11,751 nt of DNA from Solobacterium sp. (GTDB taxonomy: Bacteria > Bacillota_I > Bacilli_A > Erysipelotrichales > Erysipelotrichaceae), in NCBI GenBank assembly GCA_016280695.1, contig JAEEHG010000186.1, positions 1 to 11,751 on the forward strand, in the 5' to 3' direction. The translations under genes were made by a program, and so were the position numbers. The notes under the pieces are model-generated. The model was given only the letters and a program-made list of their open reading frames with translations, was not told the origin of the DNA and searched no databases. Position 1 is the stretch's first letter. Each line of letters opens with the position of its first letter. Positions 1-6,960 of the stretch are shown one piece after another.

Positions 1-906
1 ATGGAATTCGTTCTTCAGCGGCACCGGGGTGAACAGTTCCCCGTAGTGCTTCTCCCAGAGGGCATCCGCGCCCTGCAGCTTGCTGCGGTGAATCGACAGC
101 CTGTCACTCAGATAGAATACACAGCTGGCATGATCGCACTCAGTCAGATCGATCCGGGCCAGGCCGCCGATTGCGAAACTCTGGTCCTTGTTGACCTGGT
201 AGACCTGCGGCTTGATCATGCGGGCCGGCAGGATCGTCTTCAGATCCTCCTCGTGCACTTCCATCAGCAGGCTGTCACCGATCTCGATACCCGGCGTATC
301 AATGTAGTCGATGCCGTCAATTTCCATATGGTTGAATTCCAGGGTTGTGCCCGGATAGCGGCTGCTGGTCAGCACTTCCTCCCCAAGCAGGTGATTGAGC
401 AGGGTGCTCTTGCCGGAATTGGCCCGGCCCATAACCACTACCGGCCGGCCGGCATAGCTCATCCGGACCGCGTTGCGCACTTCCTCGATGCCTTCACTCT
501 GCAGTTTGGAGGTCAGCACCAGGCCTTTGACCTGGATGCCCATCTCCCGCAGACGGCCGAAGACAAAGCGGGCAATCTTTTCATGGTTCAGGGTATCCGG
601 CAGGATATCCCGCTTGGCACAGACAAGGATGATATCCTTGTTGTCCAGGCGCCGGGAAAGTCCCGGGATCATGCCGGCTTCAAAATCGAACAGATCCACC
701 ACCCACAGCACCAGGGCATCCAGACGGCGGATTTCCTCCAGGACCAGGTCAGGATCAATCCCGGTCCGCATGGAGACCGTCAGATCATCATAGTGAATCA
801 GGCGGAAGCAGCGCTGGCAGTAGTCATTTTCTGCCTTCGGGGTATAACCCGGCAGGGTCCTGTCTTCTGTCTGCAGCACGGCTCCGCAGCCACGGCAACG
901 TTTCAT
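1..906 (-). CDS. yqeH: Ribosome biogenesis GTPase YqeH (3' end outside window)
   Basis: Circularly permuted GTPase of the YqeH family, which in Bacillus subtilis acts in 30S subunit assembly. The 302 visible codons show an N-terminal zinc finger (C4, C7, C30, C33, the last two in YCQRCFRLIHYD). The permuted GTPase follows: G4-like CAKRD at 96-100, G5-like TSK near 132, the P-loop GRANSGKST at 160-168, G2 PGTT at 185-188 and G3 DTPG at 203-206. This order (G4-G5-G1-G2-G3) is diagnostic. The family is usually about 370 residues, so some 65 C-terminal residues lie beyond the left edge. The ATG overlaps the parC stop as ATGA, and AAGGTG/AAAAGG sequences inside the parC end serve as ribosome binding site, so translation is probably coupled to parC. 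Odd: the G4 motif has Ala where Asn or Thr is expected. Identification is firm; the 3' end is unseen. Confidence 0.95.
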   Translation of the reverse strand, partial: MKRCRGCGAVLQTEDRTLPGYTPKAENDYCQRCFRLIHYDDLTVSMRTGIDPDLVLEEIRRLDALVLWVVDLFDFEAGMIPGLSRRLDNKDIILVCAKRDILPDTLNHEKIARFVFGRLREMGIQVKGLVLTSKLQSEGIEEVRNAVRMSYAGRPVVVMGRANSGKSTLLNHLLGEEVLTSSRYPGTTLEFNHMEIDGIDYIDTPGIEIGDSLLMEVHEEDLKTILPARMIKPQVYQVNKDQSFAIGGLARIDLTECDHASCVFYLSDRLSIHRSKLQGADALWEKHYGELFTPVPLKNEFH

Positions 907-3428
907 TCCTTTTCACCTTCTTCATCAAAGAGACTCAGCCTTTCCACATCCGGATGGCTTTCTTCTTTCTTGGCAGCCAGCACTTCCGGCGGAATTTCCA
1001 CCATGCGGCAGTCCTCAATGCCCCGGCGCAGATACCATCCGGCCTTCAGGCTCAGCGGCGTGCTGAACGTGGTGTCGGTGGTCTTCAGCGGGATTTCGGA
1101 AGCTTTCAGCAGATGCTCCTCCGGATCATAGAACGCCAGGATATCACCCGGTGCAACCGGTCTTGCCAGCAGCAGTTCATTCGGGTTGGATTTGACTTTC
1201 TTGGCGATCAGGCTGCCCTTCACCGGCCGGTTTCCCTGCTGGATATCATCCAGCCGGACCCGTTTCATGGCCCCGTTGCGGCAGACATACAGGACGCCCT
1301 GCACACCCCGGCGCAGCGGGCAGACAAAGGCCAGCCGGTCATCGGCGCTGAGATTGACAGCTTTGACGCCCTTGGCCCTGATCCCGGTTTCCGGTACCTG
1401 GTCCAGACTGTAGCGGCTGGCGAAGCCGTCCCTGGTTACCAGCGTGACCGCATCATCCGGGTAGGCCGCAAACGCGGTCAGCAGTTCAGCCTGCGGGCCC
1501 AGGTTCATGGCCGGCATGACCCGGCTGTTGCGCTGGACCTGCCAGGCGGAAGCCGGTGTTTTCTTGATAAATCCGTCCGAGGAAGCCGTCACGATCCAGG
1601 CATAGGTGTCAAAACTGTGGATCACAATGACATTGCGGATCTTGTCGTCACCTTCGATCCGCACCACTTTGTTCAGGTGCATGCCGAGGTCCTTCCATTT
1701 GCCCTCATCGATCTGCCAGACCGGCAGGCAGGCATAATTGCCCTTCGAGGTGAACAGCAGCAGCGTATCGAGCGTATCACACTCGATATGGCCGATCAGT
1801 TCATCCCCTTCCTTCAGACCGGTCGGGGTGCCCTCGCTGGCCCCGTAGGAACGCAGGGAGACCCGCTTGACATAACCGTCCCGGCTCACGGTTGCGACCA
1901 CCCGCTCGCTGGCAGCCATGCTGGAGCGGTTGATGACCAGTTCGCTGATTTCATCCTCGATCTGCGTCCGGCGCTCCTGGCCGTATTCCCTGCGGACGGC
2001 CTTGAGTTCCTGCACGATGACATGGGTCAGGATGCTCGGGTTTTCGAGGATGGACCTTGTTTCTTCAATCTGGTTGACCAGTTCGGCAAACTCCTCCCGC
2101 AGTTCATAGATATCCGTGTTGGACAGCCGGTACAGCCGCAGGGTGACGATCGCTTCGGCCTGGGGTTCATCAAAGCCGAACTCCGCCATCAGGTTCCGCT
2201 TGGCGTCCGCCTTGTCCTGTGAATGCCGGATGATATCGATGATCTGGTCAAGAATCGATACGGCCTTCATGAGGCCTTCGATGACATGGCACCGTTTCTC
2301 CATGCGGTCCAGTTCAAACCGGGAACGGCGGATAACCACTTCCTTGCGGAAGGCAATAAACGCGTCCAGCAGCCCGAGCAGGCCCACCTGCACCGGCCGC
2401 TTATCGATAATCGCCACATTGTTGTAGCTGTAATAGATCTGCAGGTCGGTATTCTTGTAGAAATAATTCAGGATCATGTTCGCGTCGGCGTCCTTGCGCA
2501 CATCGACAACGATCCTGAGACCGGTCCGGTCAGTTTCATCCCGGACATCAAGAATCCCGTCAATATCGCGGGACAGCCGGATCTCGTCCATCTTCTTGAC
2601 CAGGTCACTCTTGATGACTTCATACGGGATTTCCGTAATGACGATCTGCCGGCAGGTCTTGGCCTGGACAATTTCCGCCCTGGCCCGCACGACCACCCGG
2701 CCATGGCCGGTTTCAAACGCTTCGCGGATGCCCTGGGCCCCCTGCACGATCCCGCCGGTGGGGAAATCCGGGCCGGGGATCAGCTCAATAATCTCAGACA
2801 GCTCGCAGCCGGGATTCTGCAGACGGTAAATCGCCGCGTCCACGACTTCGCTCAGATTGTGCGGCGGCATGTTGGTCGCGTAACCGGCCGCGATACCGGT
2901 CGCCCCGTTGACCAGCATGACCGGAAACGGCACCGGCAAAACCGTCGGTTCGTTTTCCGTATCATCGAAGTTCGGAGCCATCTCCACGGTATCCTTATCC
3001 AGGTCATCTTCCATGATCTGCGTGACCTTGGCCAGGCGCACTTCGGTATAACGCATCGCCGCAGCCGGGTCATCATCAATGGAACCGTTGTTGCCGTGCA
3101 TATCGATCAGCGGCAGCCGTACTTTCCAGTCCTGGGACATGCGGACCATCGCGTCATAGACCGAGGTGTCCCCGTGCGGGTGATAGTTGCCGATGACCAG
3201 GCCGACGGTCTTGGCTGATTTGCGGTACGGGTGATCCCAGGTATTGCCGTCATGGTACATGGCATAAAGAATCCGGCGCTGGACCGGCTTCAGCCCGTCC
3301 CGGGCATCCGGCAGGGCCCGCTCCTGAATGATATATTTGGCATAACGGCCAAACCGGTCGCCCATGACATCTTCCAGCAGCACCGGCACATATTTTGTAT
3401 TGTCTTCAAATTCGTTCTTTCTTGCCAT
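903..3428 (-). CDS. parC: DNA topoisomerase IV subunit A
   Basis: Breakage-reunion subunit of topoisomerase IV, which with ParE decatenates daughter chromosomes and relaxes supercoils using ATP. The 841 residues start MARKNEFEDN. The winged-helix region carries HPHGD at 83-87 and the catalytic tyrosine Y127 in AAMRYTE. The quinolone-determining positions are T88 and D92 (equivalent to E. coli ParC S80 and E84). The C-terminal half is a beta-pinwheel in which five blade motifs can be read (SRDGYVKR near 515, TSKGNY near 560, SSDGFIKK near 616, TRDGFASR near 665, CRNGAMKR near 716). ParC rather than GyrA is chosen because the GyrA-box (QRRGGKG-like) is absent, TGIRAKGVKAVNL stands at 681-693, the MSQDWK and NNGSID signatures are ParC-like, and parE is adjacent. 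The start overlaps the parE stop (TAATG) and has AAGGTGG upstream; the stop overlaps yqeH. Confidence 0.97.
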   Translation of the reverse strand: MARKNEFEDNTKYVPVLLEDVMGDRFGRYAKYIIQERALPDARDGLKPVQRRILYAMYHDGNTWDHPYRKSAKTVGLVIGNYHPHGDTSVYDAMVRMSQDWKVRLPLIDMHGNNGSIDDDPAAAMRYTEVRLAKVTQIMEDDLDKDTVEMAPNFDDTENEPTVLPVPFPVMLVNGATGIAAGYATNMPPHNLSEVVDAAIYRLQNPGCELSEIIELIPGPDFPTGGIVQGAQGIREAFETGHGRVVVRARAEIVQAKTCRQIVITEIPYEVIKSDLVKKMDEIRLSRDIDGILDVRDETDRTGLRIVVDVRKDADANMILNYFYKNTDLQIYYSYNNVAIIDKRPVQVGLLGLLDAFIAFRKEVVIRRSRFELDRMEKRCHVIEGLMKAVSILDQIIDIIRHSQDKADAKRNLMAEFGFDEPQAEAIVTLRLYRLSNTDIYELREEFAELVNQIEETRSILENPSILTHVIVQELKAVRREYGQERRTQIEDEISELVINRSSMAASERVVATVSRDGYVKRVSLRSYGASEGTPTGLKEGDELIGHIECDTLDTLLLFTSKGNYACLPVWQIDEGKWKDLGMHLNKVVRIEGDDKIRNVIVIHSFDTYAWIVTASSDGFIKKTPASAWQVQRNSRVMPAMNLGPQAELLTAFAAYPDDAVTLVTRDGFASRYSLDQVPETGIRAKGVKAVNLSADDRLAFVCPLRRGVQGVLYVCRNGAMKRVRLDDIQQGNRPVKGSLIAKKVKSNPNELLLARPVAPGDILAFYDPEEHLLKASEIPLKTTDTTFSTPLSLKAGWYLRRGIEDCRMVEIPPEVLAAKKEESHPDVERLSLFDEEGEKE

Positions 3429-5353
3429 TATGCGTCCACCTTGAAATCATCCTCCAGCGTGAAGGAGATATTGTCTTCGATCCACTTGCGGCGCCGGTCG
3501 GCCTTGTCGCCCATCAGCACCGATACCCGCTTGTCAGCCAGCATTTCATCCTGGATGCCGACCCGGATCAGGGTCCGGCTGGCCGGATCCATGGTTGTCT
3601 CCCACAACTGGGTGGCATTCATTTCACCAAGGCCTTTATAGCGCTGCACTTCGATCCGGCCCAGTTTTTTGCGGACCGCGTCGAGTTCATCATCGGTGTA
3701 GCAGTACTGCGTCTGCTTGCCCTTTGTCACCTTGTACAGCGGCGGCAGCGCAATGTAAACCATGCCCTGCTCCAGCAGCGGCCGCATGTAACGGTAGAAG
3801 AAGGTCAGCAGCAGGATCTGGATATGCGAACCGTCATCATCCGCGTCGGTCATGATGATGATCTTGCTGTAATTGGAAGCCTGATAGTCAAAGCTCGGCC
3901 CCACGCCGGCATCGATCGCATGAATCAGGGTGTTCAGTTCGAGATTCTTTTCAATCTCGCCCATGGTGCACTTTTCGGTGTTCAGCACCTTGCCCCGCAG
4001 CGGCAGGATCGCCTGGTAACGGGAATCCCGGCCCTGCTTGGCACTGCCGCCGGCCGAATCACCCTCGACCAGGAACAGTTCCTTATGCGCCGCATCCCTG
4101 GTCTGGGCCGGGGCCAGCTTGCCGGAAAGGATCTTTTCATTCCGGGTTGTCTTCTTTCCCTTGCGGGCATCATCACGGGCCCGCCGGGCTGCTTCCCGGG
4201 CCATGGCCGCCTTCATCATCTTGCGGATCAGCCGGACGCTCTGCTCGCCGTTTTCCTCCAGCCAGTAAGCCAGCTTGTCCGCCACCACGGCATCGACTGC
4301 CGATTTGGCCTGCGGGGTGCCGAGCTTGCCTTTGGTCTGGCCTTCAAACTGCAGGATCTCCTCCGGCACGGACACGGAAAGAATCGATGTGAGCCCTTCC
4401 CGTACATCCCCGCCTTCGAGGTTCTTGTCCTTTTCCTTCAGCAGGCCATGCGTTCTGGCGTAGTCGTTGACAGCCTTGGTAAAGGCCGACTTGTATCCGA
4501 CCTCGTGCGTGCCGCCGTCGATAGTGCGCACCAGGTTGACAAAACTGTACGTGTTCTCCTGGTAGTCATCGGTATACTGGAAGGCACATTCAATCTTGAT
4601 GCCCTGTGATTCCCCGCTCAGCTTGACCGGGTTCATCATCGGGGTCCTGTCCTCTGTCAGATAGTTCAGGTATGCCGTCAGGCCGTCATCATAGCAGTAT
4701 GTTTCACTGGCGGTCCGCCGGCTTCTTTTATCCGTCACGGTCATGGCAATGCCGCTGAGCAGGAAAGCTTTTTCCCGGGCCCGCTCACAGACTGTATCAA
4801 ACTTGAAATCCACGGTTGTGAAGATCGCCGGGTCCGGCTTGAAGCGGACTGTGGACCCGGTCCGGTTTGTCCGGCCGAGATCTTCCAGCTTGCCGATCTT
4901 CTGATCACCGTGCTCAAAACGCATGCGCACCAGCCGGCCGTCATGGGCAACCTCAACTTCAAGCCACTCACTCAGGGCGTTGACCACCGAGGCGCCGACC
5001 CCGTGCAGGCCGCCCGCCGTCTTGTATCCGCCTTCACTGGTAAACTTGCCGCCGGCATGCAGAACCGTAAAAATAACCTGCAGGGTATTCACGCCGCTTT
5101 CATGCATGCCCGTCGGCATGCCGCGGCCGTCATCCTGTACCGTGCAGGATCCGTCTTCTTCCAGGGTAATGCTGATTTTCCTGCCGTACCCGTTGATTGC
5201 CTCGTCGATGGAATTGTCCACGATTTCCCAGATCAGATGATGAAGGCCGCGGCTGTCCGTCGAACCGATATACATGCCCGGGCGTTTGCGGACAGATTCC
5301 AGGCCTTTCAGAATCTGAATACTGCTGTCATCATAGCGCTGTGTTTCTGTCAT
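3428..5353 (-). CDS. parE: DNA topoisomerase IV subunit B
   Basis: ATPase subunit of topoisomerase IV, partner of the ParC encoded next to it. The 641 residues have the usual length. The GHKL ATPase domain shows RKRPGMYIGS at 22-31, catalytic E43 with N47 in EIVDNSID, DDGRGMP at 74-80, the glycine-rich lid GGLHGVGASVVNALS at 114-128 and the transducer lysine loop QTKGKLG at 339-345. The TOPRIM domain shows EGDSAGG at 430-436 and the metal-binding DADDDG at 503-508; RYKGLGEMN follows near the C terminus. SGKLAPAQ at 410-417 is the ParE form (GyrB has PGKLADCQ). The ATG at 5353 has AAGGAGA five bases upstream and lies close behind an extended -10 promoter. The stop overlaps the parC start by one base, so the two subunits are probably made together. 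Confidence 0.97.
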   Translation of the reverse strand: MTETQRYDDSSIQILKGLESVRKRPGMYIGSTDSRGLHHLIWEIVDNSIDEAINGYGRKISITLEEDGSCTVQDDGRGMPTGMHESGVNTLQVIFTVLHAGGKFTSEGGYKTAGGLHGVGASVVNALSEWLEVEVAHDGRLVRMRFEHGDQKIGKLEDLGRTNRTGSTVRFKPDPAIFTTVDFKFDTVCERAREKAFLLSGIAMTVTDKRSRRTASETYCYDDGLTAYLNYLTEDRTPMMNPVKLSGESQGIKIECAFQYTDDYQENTYSFVNLVRTIDGGTHEVGYKSAFTKAVNDYARTHGLLKEKDKNLEGGDVREGLTSILSVSVPEEILQFEGQTKGKLGTPQAKSAVDAVVADKLAYWLEENGEQSVRLIRKMMKAAMAREAARRARDDARKGKKTTRNEKILSGKLAPAQTRDAAHKELFLVEGDSAGGSAKQGRDSRYQAILPLRGKVLNTEKCTMGEIEKNLELNTLIHAIDAGVGPSFDYQASNYSKIIIMTDADDDGSHIQILLLTFFYRYMRPLLEQGMVYIALPPLYKVTKGKQTQYCYTDDELDAVRKKLGRIEVQRYKGLGEMNATQLWETTMDPASRTLIRVGIQDEMLADKRVSVLMGDKADRRRKWIEDNISFTLEDDFKVDA

Positions 5354-5358
5354 TCAAA

Positions 5359-5387
5359 TCTCCTTGTTAACCGGCAATATTATACCA
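5359..5387 (-). promoter_or_regulatory. parE promoter (extended -10) and ribosome binding site
   Basis: On the minus strand TGGTATAAT (5387-5379) is a perfect extended -10 element. No good -35 is seen at 16-18 bases upstream, which extended -10 promoters tolerate. Transcription would start near 5372, giving a leader of about 20 bases that contains the ribosome binding site AAGGAGA (5365-5359). The element begins only a few bases after the stop of the preceding short gene, so parE-parC-yqeH can be transcribed on its own, possibly with read-through from upstream. The -10 match is seen directly; promoter function is inferred. Confidence 0.7.
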
Positions 5388-5391
5388 AAAA

Positions 5392-5673
5392 TTACCACCC
5401 TCTGCTCACTGTAAAAAGCAGTCCCGCCAGCGCTCCGGCCGCCTCGTACAGCAATGATGCAGGGCTGATCCGGCCGCCGCAGTAACGGCAGCGGCCATGA
5501 ACGCGGAGATAGCTGATGACCGGGATCAGGTCCGCCGGTCCCAGCACGTGTCCGCAGTGCTCGCAGACACTCCGCCCCCACACCGGACGGTGATGCTTCA
5601 GCCGGCTGATCATACAGCAGGCAAAACTGCCGAGACTGGCCCCGCTCAGCATGCTCAGAAAGAGAATACCCAT
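5392..5673 (-). CDS. Orphan N-terminal domain of type IV prepilin peptidase (possible remnant)
   Basis: The 93-residue product matches the N-terminal cysteine-motif domain of bacterial prepilin peptidases (A24 family, PilD/ComC type). It has a first membrane segment ending in GASLGSF (11-17), SRL at 23-25, then CEHC (C37, C40), DLIPVISYL (48-56) and GRCRYC (C62, C65), followed by the start of a second membrane segment with the conserved E (YEAAGALAG). In full-length enzymes, usually about 220-250 residues, this domain precedes the aspartyl-protease membrane domain with its GxGD motif. Here a TAA ends the frame after residue 93 and parE begins 38 bases later, so the protease half is absent. 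The ATG at 5673 has no convincing Shine-Dalgarno sequence and an in-frame stop lies just upstream. It may be a decayed comC/pilD or a functional stand-alone domain; the sequence alone cannot decide. Family match is strong, functionality uncertain. Confidence 0.78.
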   Translation of the reverse strand: MGILFLSMLSGASLGSFACCMISRLKHHRPVWGRSVCEHCGHVLGPADLIPVISYLRVHGRCRYCGGRISPASLLYEAAGALAGLLFTVSRGW

Positions 5674-5715
5674 ATATTGATATTATTCACGGCAATCTCC
5701 AAAAACCCCGCATTA

Positions 5716-5740
5716 TGGTAGAATAAACCCTGAGGTGAGG
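5716..5740 (+). promoter_or_regulatory. Probable plsY promoter and ribosome binding site
   Basis: TGGTAGAAT (5716-5724) resembles an extended -10 element with one mismatch to TATAAT. No good -35 is seen at standard spacing. It is followed by the strong ribosome binding site GAGGTGAGG (5732-5740), four bases before the ATG at 5745. The leader would be very short. The 71-base gap between the divergent short prepilin-peptidase gene and plsY holds nothing else I can recognise, apart from a weak minus-strand CATAAT (5717-5712). Confidence 0.5.
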
Positions 5741-5744
5741 CGTT

Positions 5745-6350
5745 ATGAATACTCTGCTTGCCATCGTCATCAGTTATCTCTTCGGATCTGTGCCGTGGGC
5801 ACTGGTCATCGGCGAAGTTTTTTATCATAAAGATATCCGTAAGGAAGGCTCCGGCAACCTCGGTGCCACCAATGCCGGGCGGGTGTTGGGCAAACCGGCG
5901 GCAGTCACCGTTACCGTACTGGATGCCCTGAAGGCCTTCCTGAGCATGCTGATTGCTTCCCGGCTGGCCCCGGAAGCGGTCATCTATGCCGGTCTGGCCT
6001 GCTGTGTCGGTCATTGTTTCCCGGTCTTTGCCCAGTTTCACGGCGGCAAGGCTGTGGCCACGACCTACGGATATTTACTGGGTATTGTGTCATTGATGAC
6101 CGGGCACTGGTTCTGGCAGTTCCTGTTCCCGATCCTGTGCTTCTTCGTTATCCTCTACCTGTTCAAAATGGTATCGGTTGCCAGTATTCTTTCCGTTCTG
6201 GCCGCCGTCATTGCCAGCTATGCCCTGAAGTGCGATCTGAGCATCTCACTGTCATTGACGGCCCTGTGGCTGTTTGTCACCTACCGGCACCGCAGCAACC
6301 TGCAGCGGGTCATGAACGGCACCGAAAGCAAAATCAAATGGATGGGCTGA
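5745..6350 (+). CDS. plsY: Glycerol-3-phosphate acyltransferase PlsY
   Basis: Integral membrane enzyme that transfers the acyl group from acyl-phosphate to glycerol-3-phosphate, forming lysophosphatidic acid, the first step of phospholipid synthesis in most Gram-positive bacteria. The 201 residues are normal length (B. subtilis YneS is about 193) and contain several hydrophobic segments. The family motifs are all present: SVPWALVIG near 15-23 with DIR at 30-32, GSGNLGATN at 35-43 (substrate phosphate binding), and GHCFPVF followed by GGKAVAT up to residue 106. The ATG has a strong GAGGTGAGG ribosome binding site. Its position divergent from parE-parC matches the Bacillus arrangement. The final codons and stop lie inside a terminator hairpin. 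The gene is convergent with the HD-domain gene on its right. Confidence 0.96.
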   Translation: MNTLLAIVISYLFGSVPWALVIGEVFYHKDIRKEGSGNLGATNAGRVLGKPAAVTVTVLDALKAFLSMLIASRLAPEAVIYAGLACCVGHCFPVFAQFHGGKAVATTYGYLLGIVSLMTGHWFWQFLFPILCFFVILYLFKMVSVASILSVLAAVIASYALKCDLSISLSLTALWLFVTYRHRSNLQRVMNGTESKIKWMG

Positions 6351-6366
6351 CCCATCCATTTTTTTT
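6336..6366 (+). terminator. Rho-independent terminator of plsY
   Basis: An 11-base perfect stem (AAATGGATGGG at 6336-6346 pairing with CCCATCCATTT at 6351-6361) has the four-base loop CTGA, whose last three bases are the plsY stop codon. A run of eight T (6359-6366) follows. This is a textbook terminator placed over the last codons of the gene. On the minus strand the same hairpin is followed by the weaker tract TTTGATTTTG, so it could also help stop transcription of the convergent HD-domain gene. Confidence 0.9.
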
Positions 6367-6374
6367 CTTTTCCC

Positions 6375-6401
6375 GGACAGTTTACCGGCTGTCCTTTTTT
6401 T
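6375..6401 (+). terminator. Second tandem terminator between convergent genes
   Basis: GGACAG (6375-6380) pairs with CTGTCC (6389-6394) around an eight-base loop, followed by seven T (6395-6401). It reads as a second back-up terminator for plsY transcription. The hairpin loop contains the stop codon (TAA, minus strand) of the convergent HD-domain gene, so it would prevent plsY transcripts from entering that gene as antisense RNA. Confidence 0.72.
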
Positions 6402-6960
6402 CACTGATTTTTTCCGTTGTCCACGCATCCACAGCCTGCCGCAGCGCACGCATATACGGGATTACATCCATCTCCTTTTTCCCGTATGTGTACTGCAGGT
6501 CGTATTCCAGCGGCAGCCACGTGTCCAGATCCGATTCGTTGTGTGAGATCAGCGCCTCGATCCGGTCCAGGGTCTTGTACAGTTTTGCCTCAGGTGTCTG
6601 CTGTTCCTTCATCTCGGCAAGCAGGGCCTGCCAGGATTCCTGCTGCGGCTGCGGGAACGAAGCCACCCAGGAAGCGTACAGTTCATCTTCTGTTACCCGG
6701 GCCCCATCGGTTTTTTCAAATGTCGGAATATCCCCGGTAAAGGCTTCCCCCAGGTCATGGATCAGGCACATGCGGATCACCCGGTCCATGTCATACCCGG
6801 CGAATTCCTCTTCCTCCCGCATGAGCATTGCCATCAGGGCAATCCGCCAGCTGTGGTCTGCCACGCTTTCCCGGCGGTTTTCTTCCGTCCAGCAATGTCT
6901 GACGGCTGTCTTCAGTCTGCCTGCTGTCTGCAGGATTTCCAGCATCTTTTCCGGTTTCAT
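6382..6960 (-). CDS. HD-domain phosphohydrolase, 5'-deoxynucleotidase-like (YfbR/HDDC2 type)
   Basis: The 192 residues form a single HD domain. Metal ligands of the superfamily can be read in order: H36 in ESVADHSWR, the HD pair H68-D69 in LIHDLGEAFTGDIP, and D132 in KTLDRIEA. ESVA(D/E)HSWR followed by HDLGEAxTGDIP is typical of the HD_3 group that includes E. coli YfbR and eukaryotic HDDC2, which remove the 5' phosphate from deoxyribonucleoside monophosphates. The exact substrate here cannot be told from sequence. The ATG overlaps the stop of the upstream HAD-NUDIX gene (ATGA) and has GAGAGG eight bases upstream, so the two are one translationally coupled operon. This context suggests dephosphorylation of nucleotides or related metabolites. 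The C terminus is charged (EKISEKKDSR) and the stop lies inside a terminator hairpin of the convergent plsY. Confidence 0.88.
   Translation of the reverse strand: MKPEKMLEILQTAGRLKTAVRHCWTEENRRESVADHSWRIALMAMLMREEEEFAGYDMDRVIRMCLIHDLGEAFTGDIPTFEKTDGARVTEDELYASWVASFPQPQQESWQALLAEMKEQQTPEAKLYKTLDRIEALISHNESDLDTWLPLEYDLQYTYGKKEMDVIPYMRALRQAVDAWTTEKISEKKDSR

Noticed and set aside
1..1131. Plus-strand open frame of 376 codons at the left edge.
   Set aside because: It is antisense to yqeH, whose zinc finger and permuted GTPase motifs are clear on the minus strand.
903..3428. Possibility that this is gyrA (and the neighbour gyrB).
   Set aside because: No GyrA-box, ParC-specific motifs in the N-terminal part, and SGKLAPAQ instead of PGKLADCQ in the partner.
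954..4609. Long plus-strand open frames (up to 422 codons) opposite parC and parE.
   Set aside because: They lie entirely antisense to genes with unmistakable topoisomerase motifs, their translations show no family resemblance or sensible start sites, and such frames are expected from GC-rich codon use.
5712..5717. Minus-strand CATAAT as a promoter for the short prepilin-peptidase gene.
   Set aside because: No -35 and no ribosome binding site support it; too weak to list.
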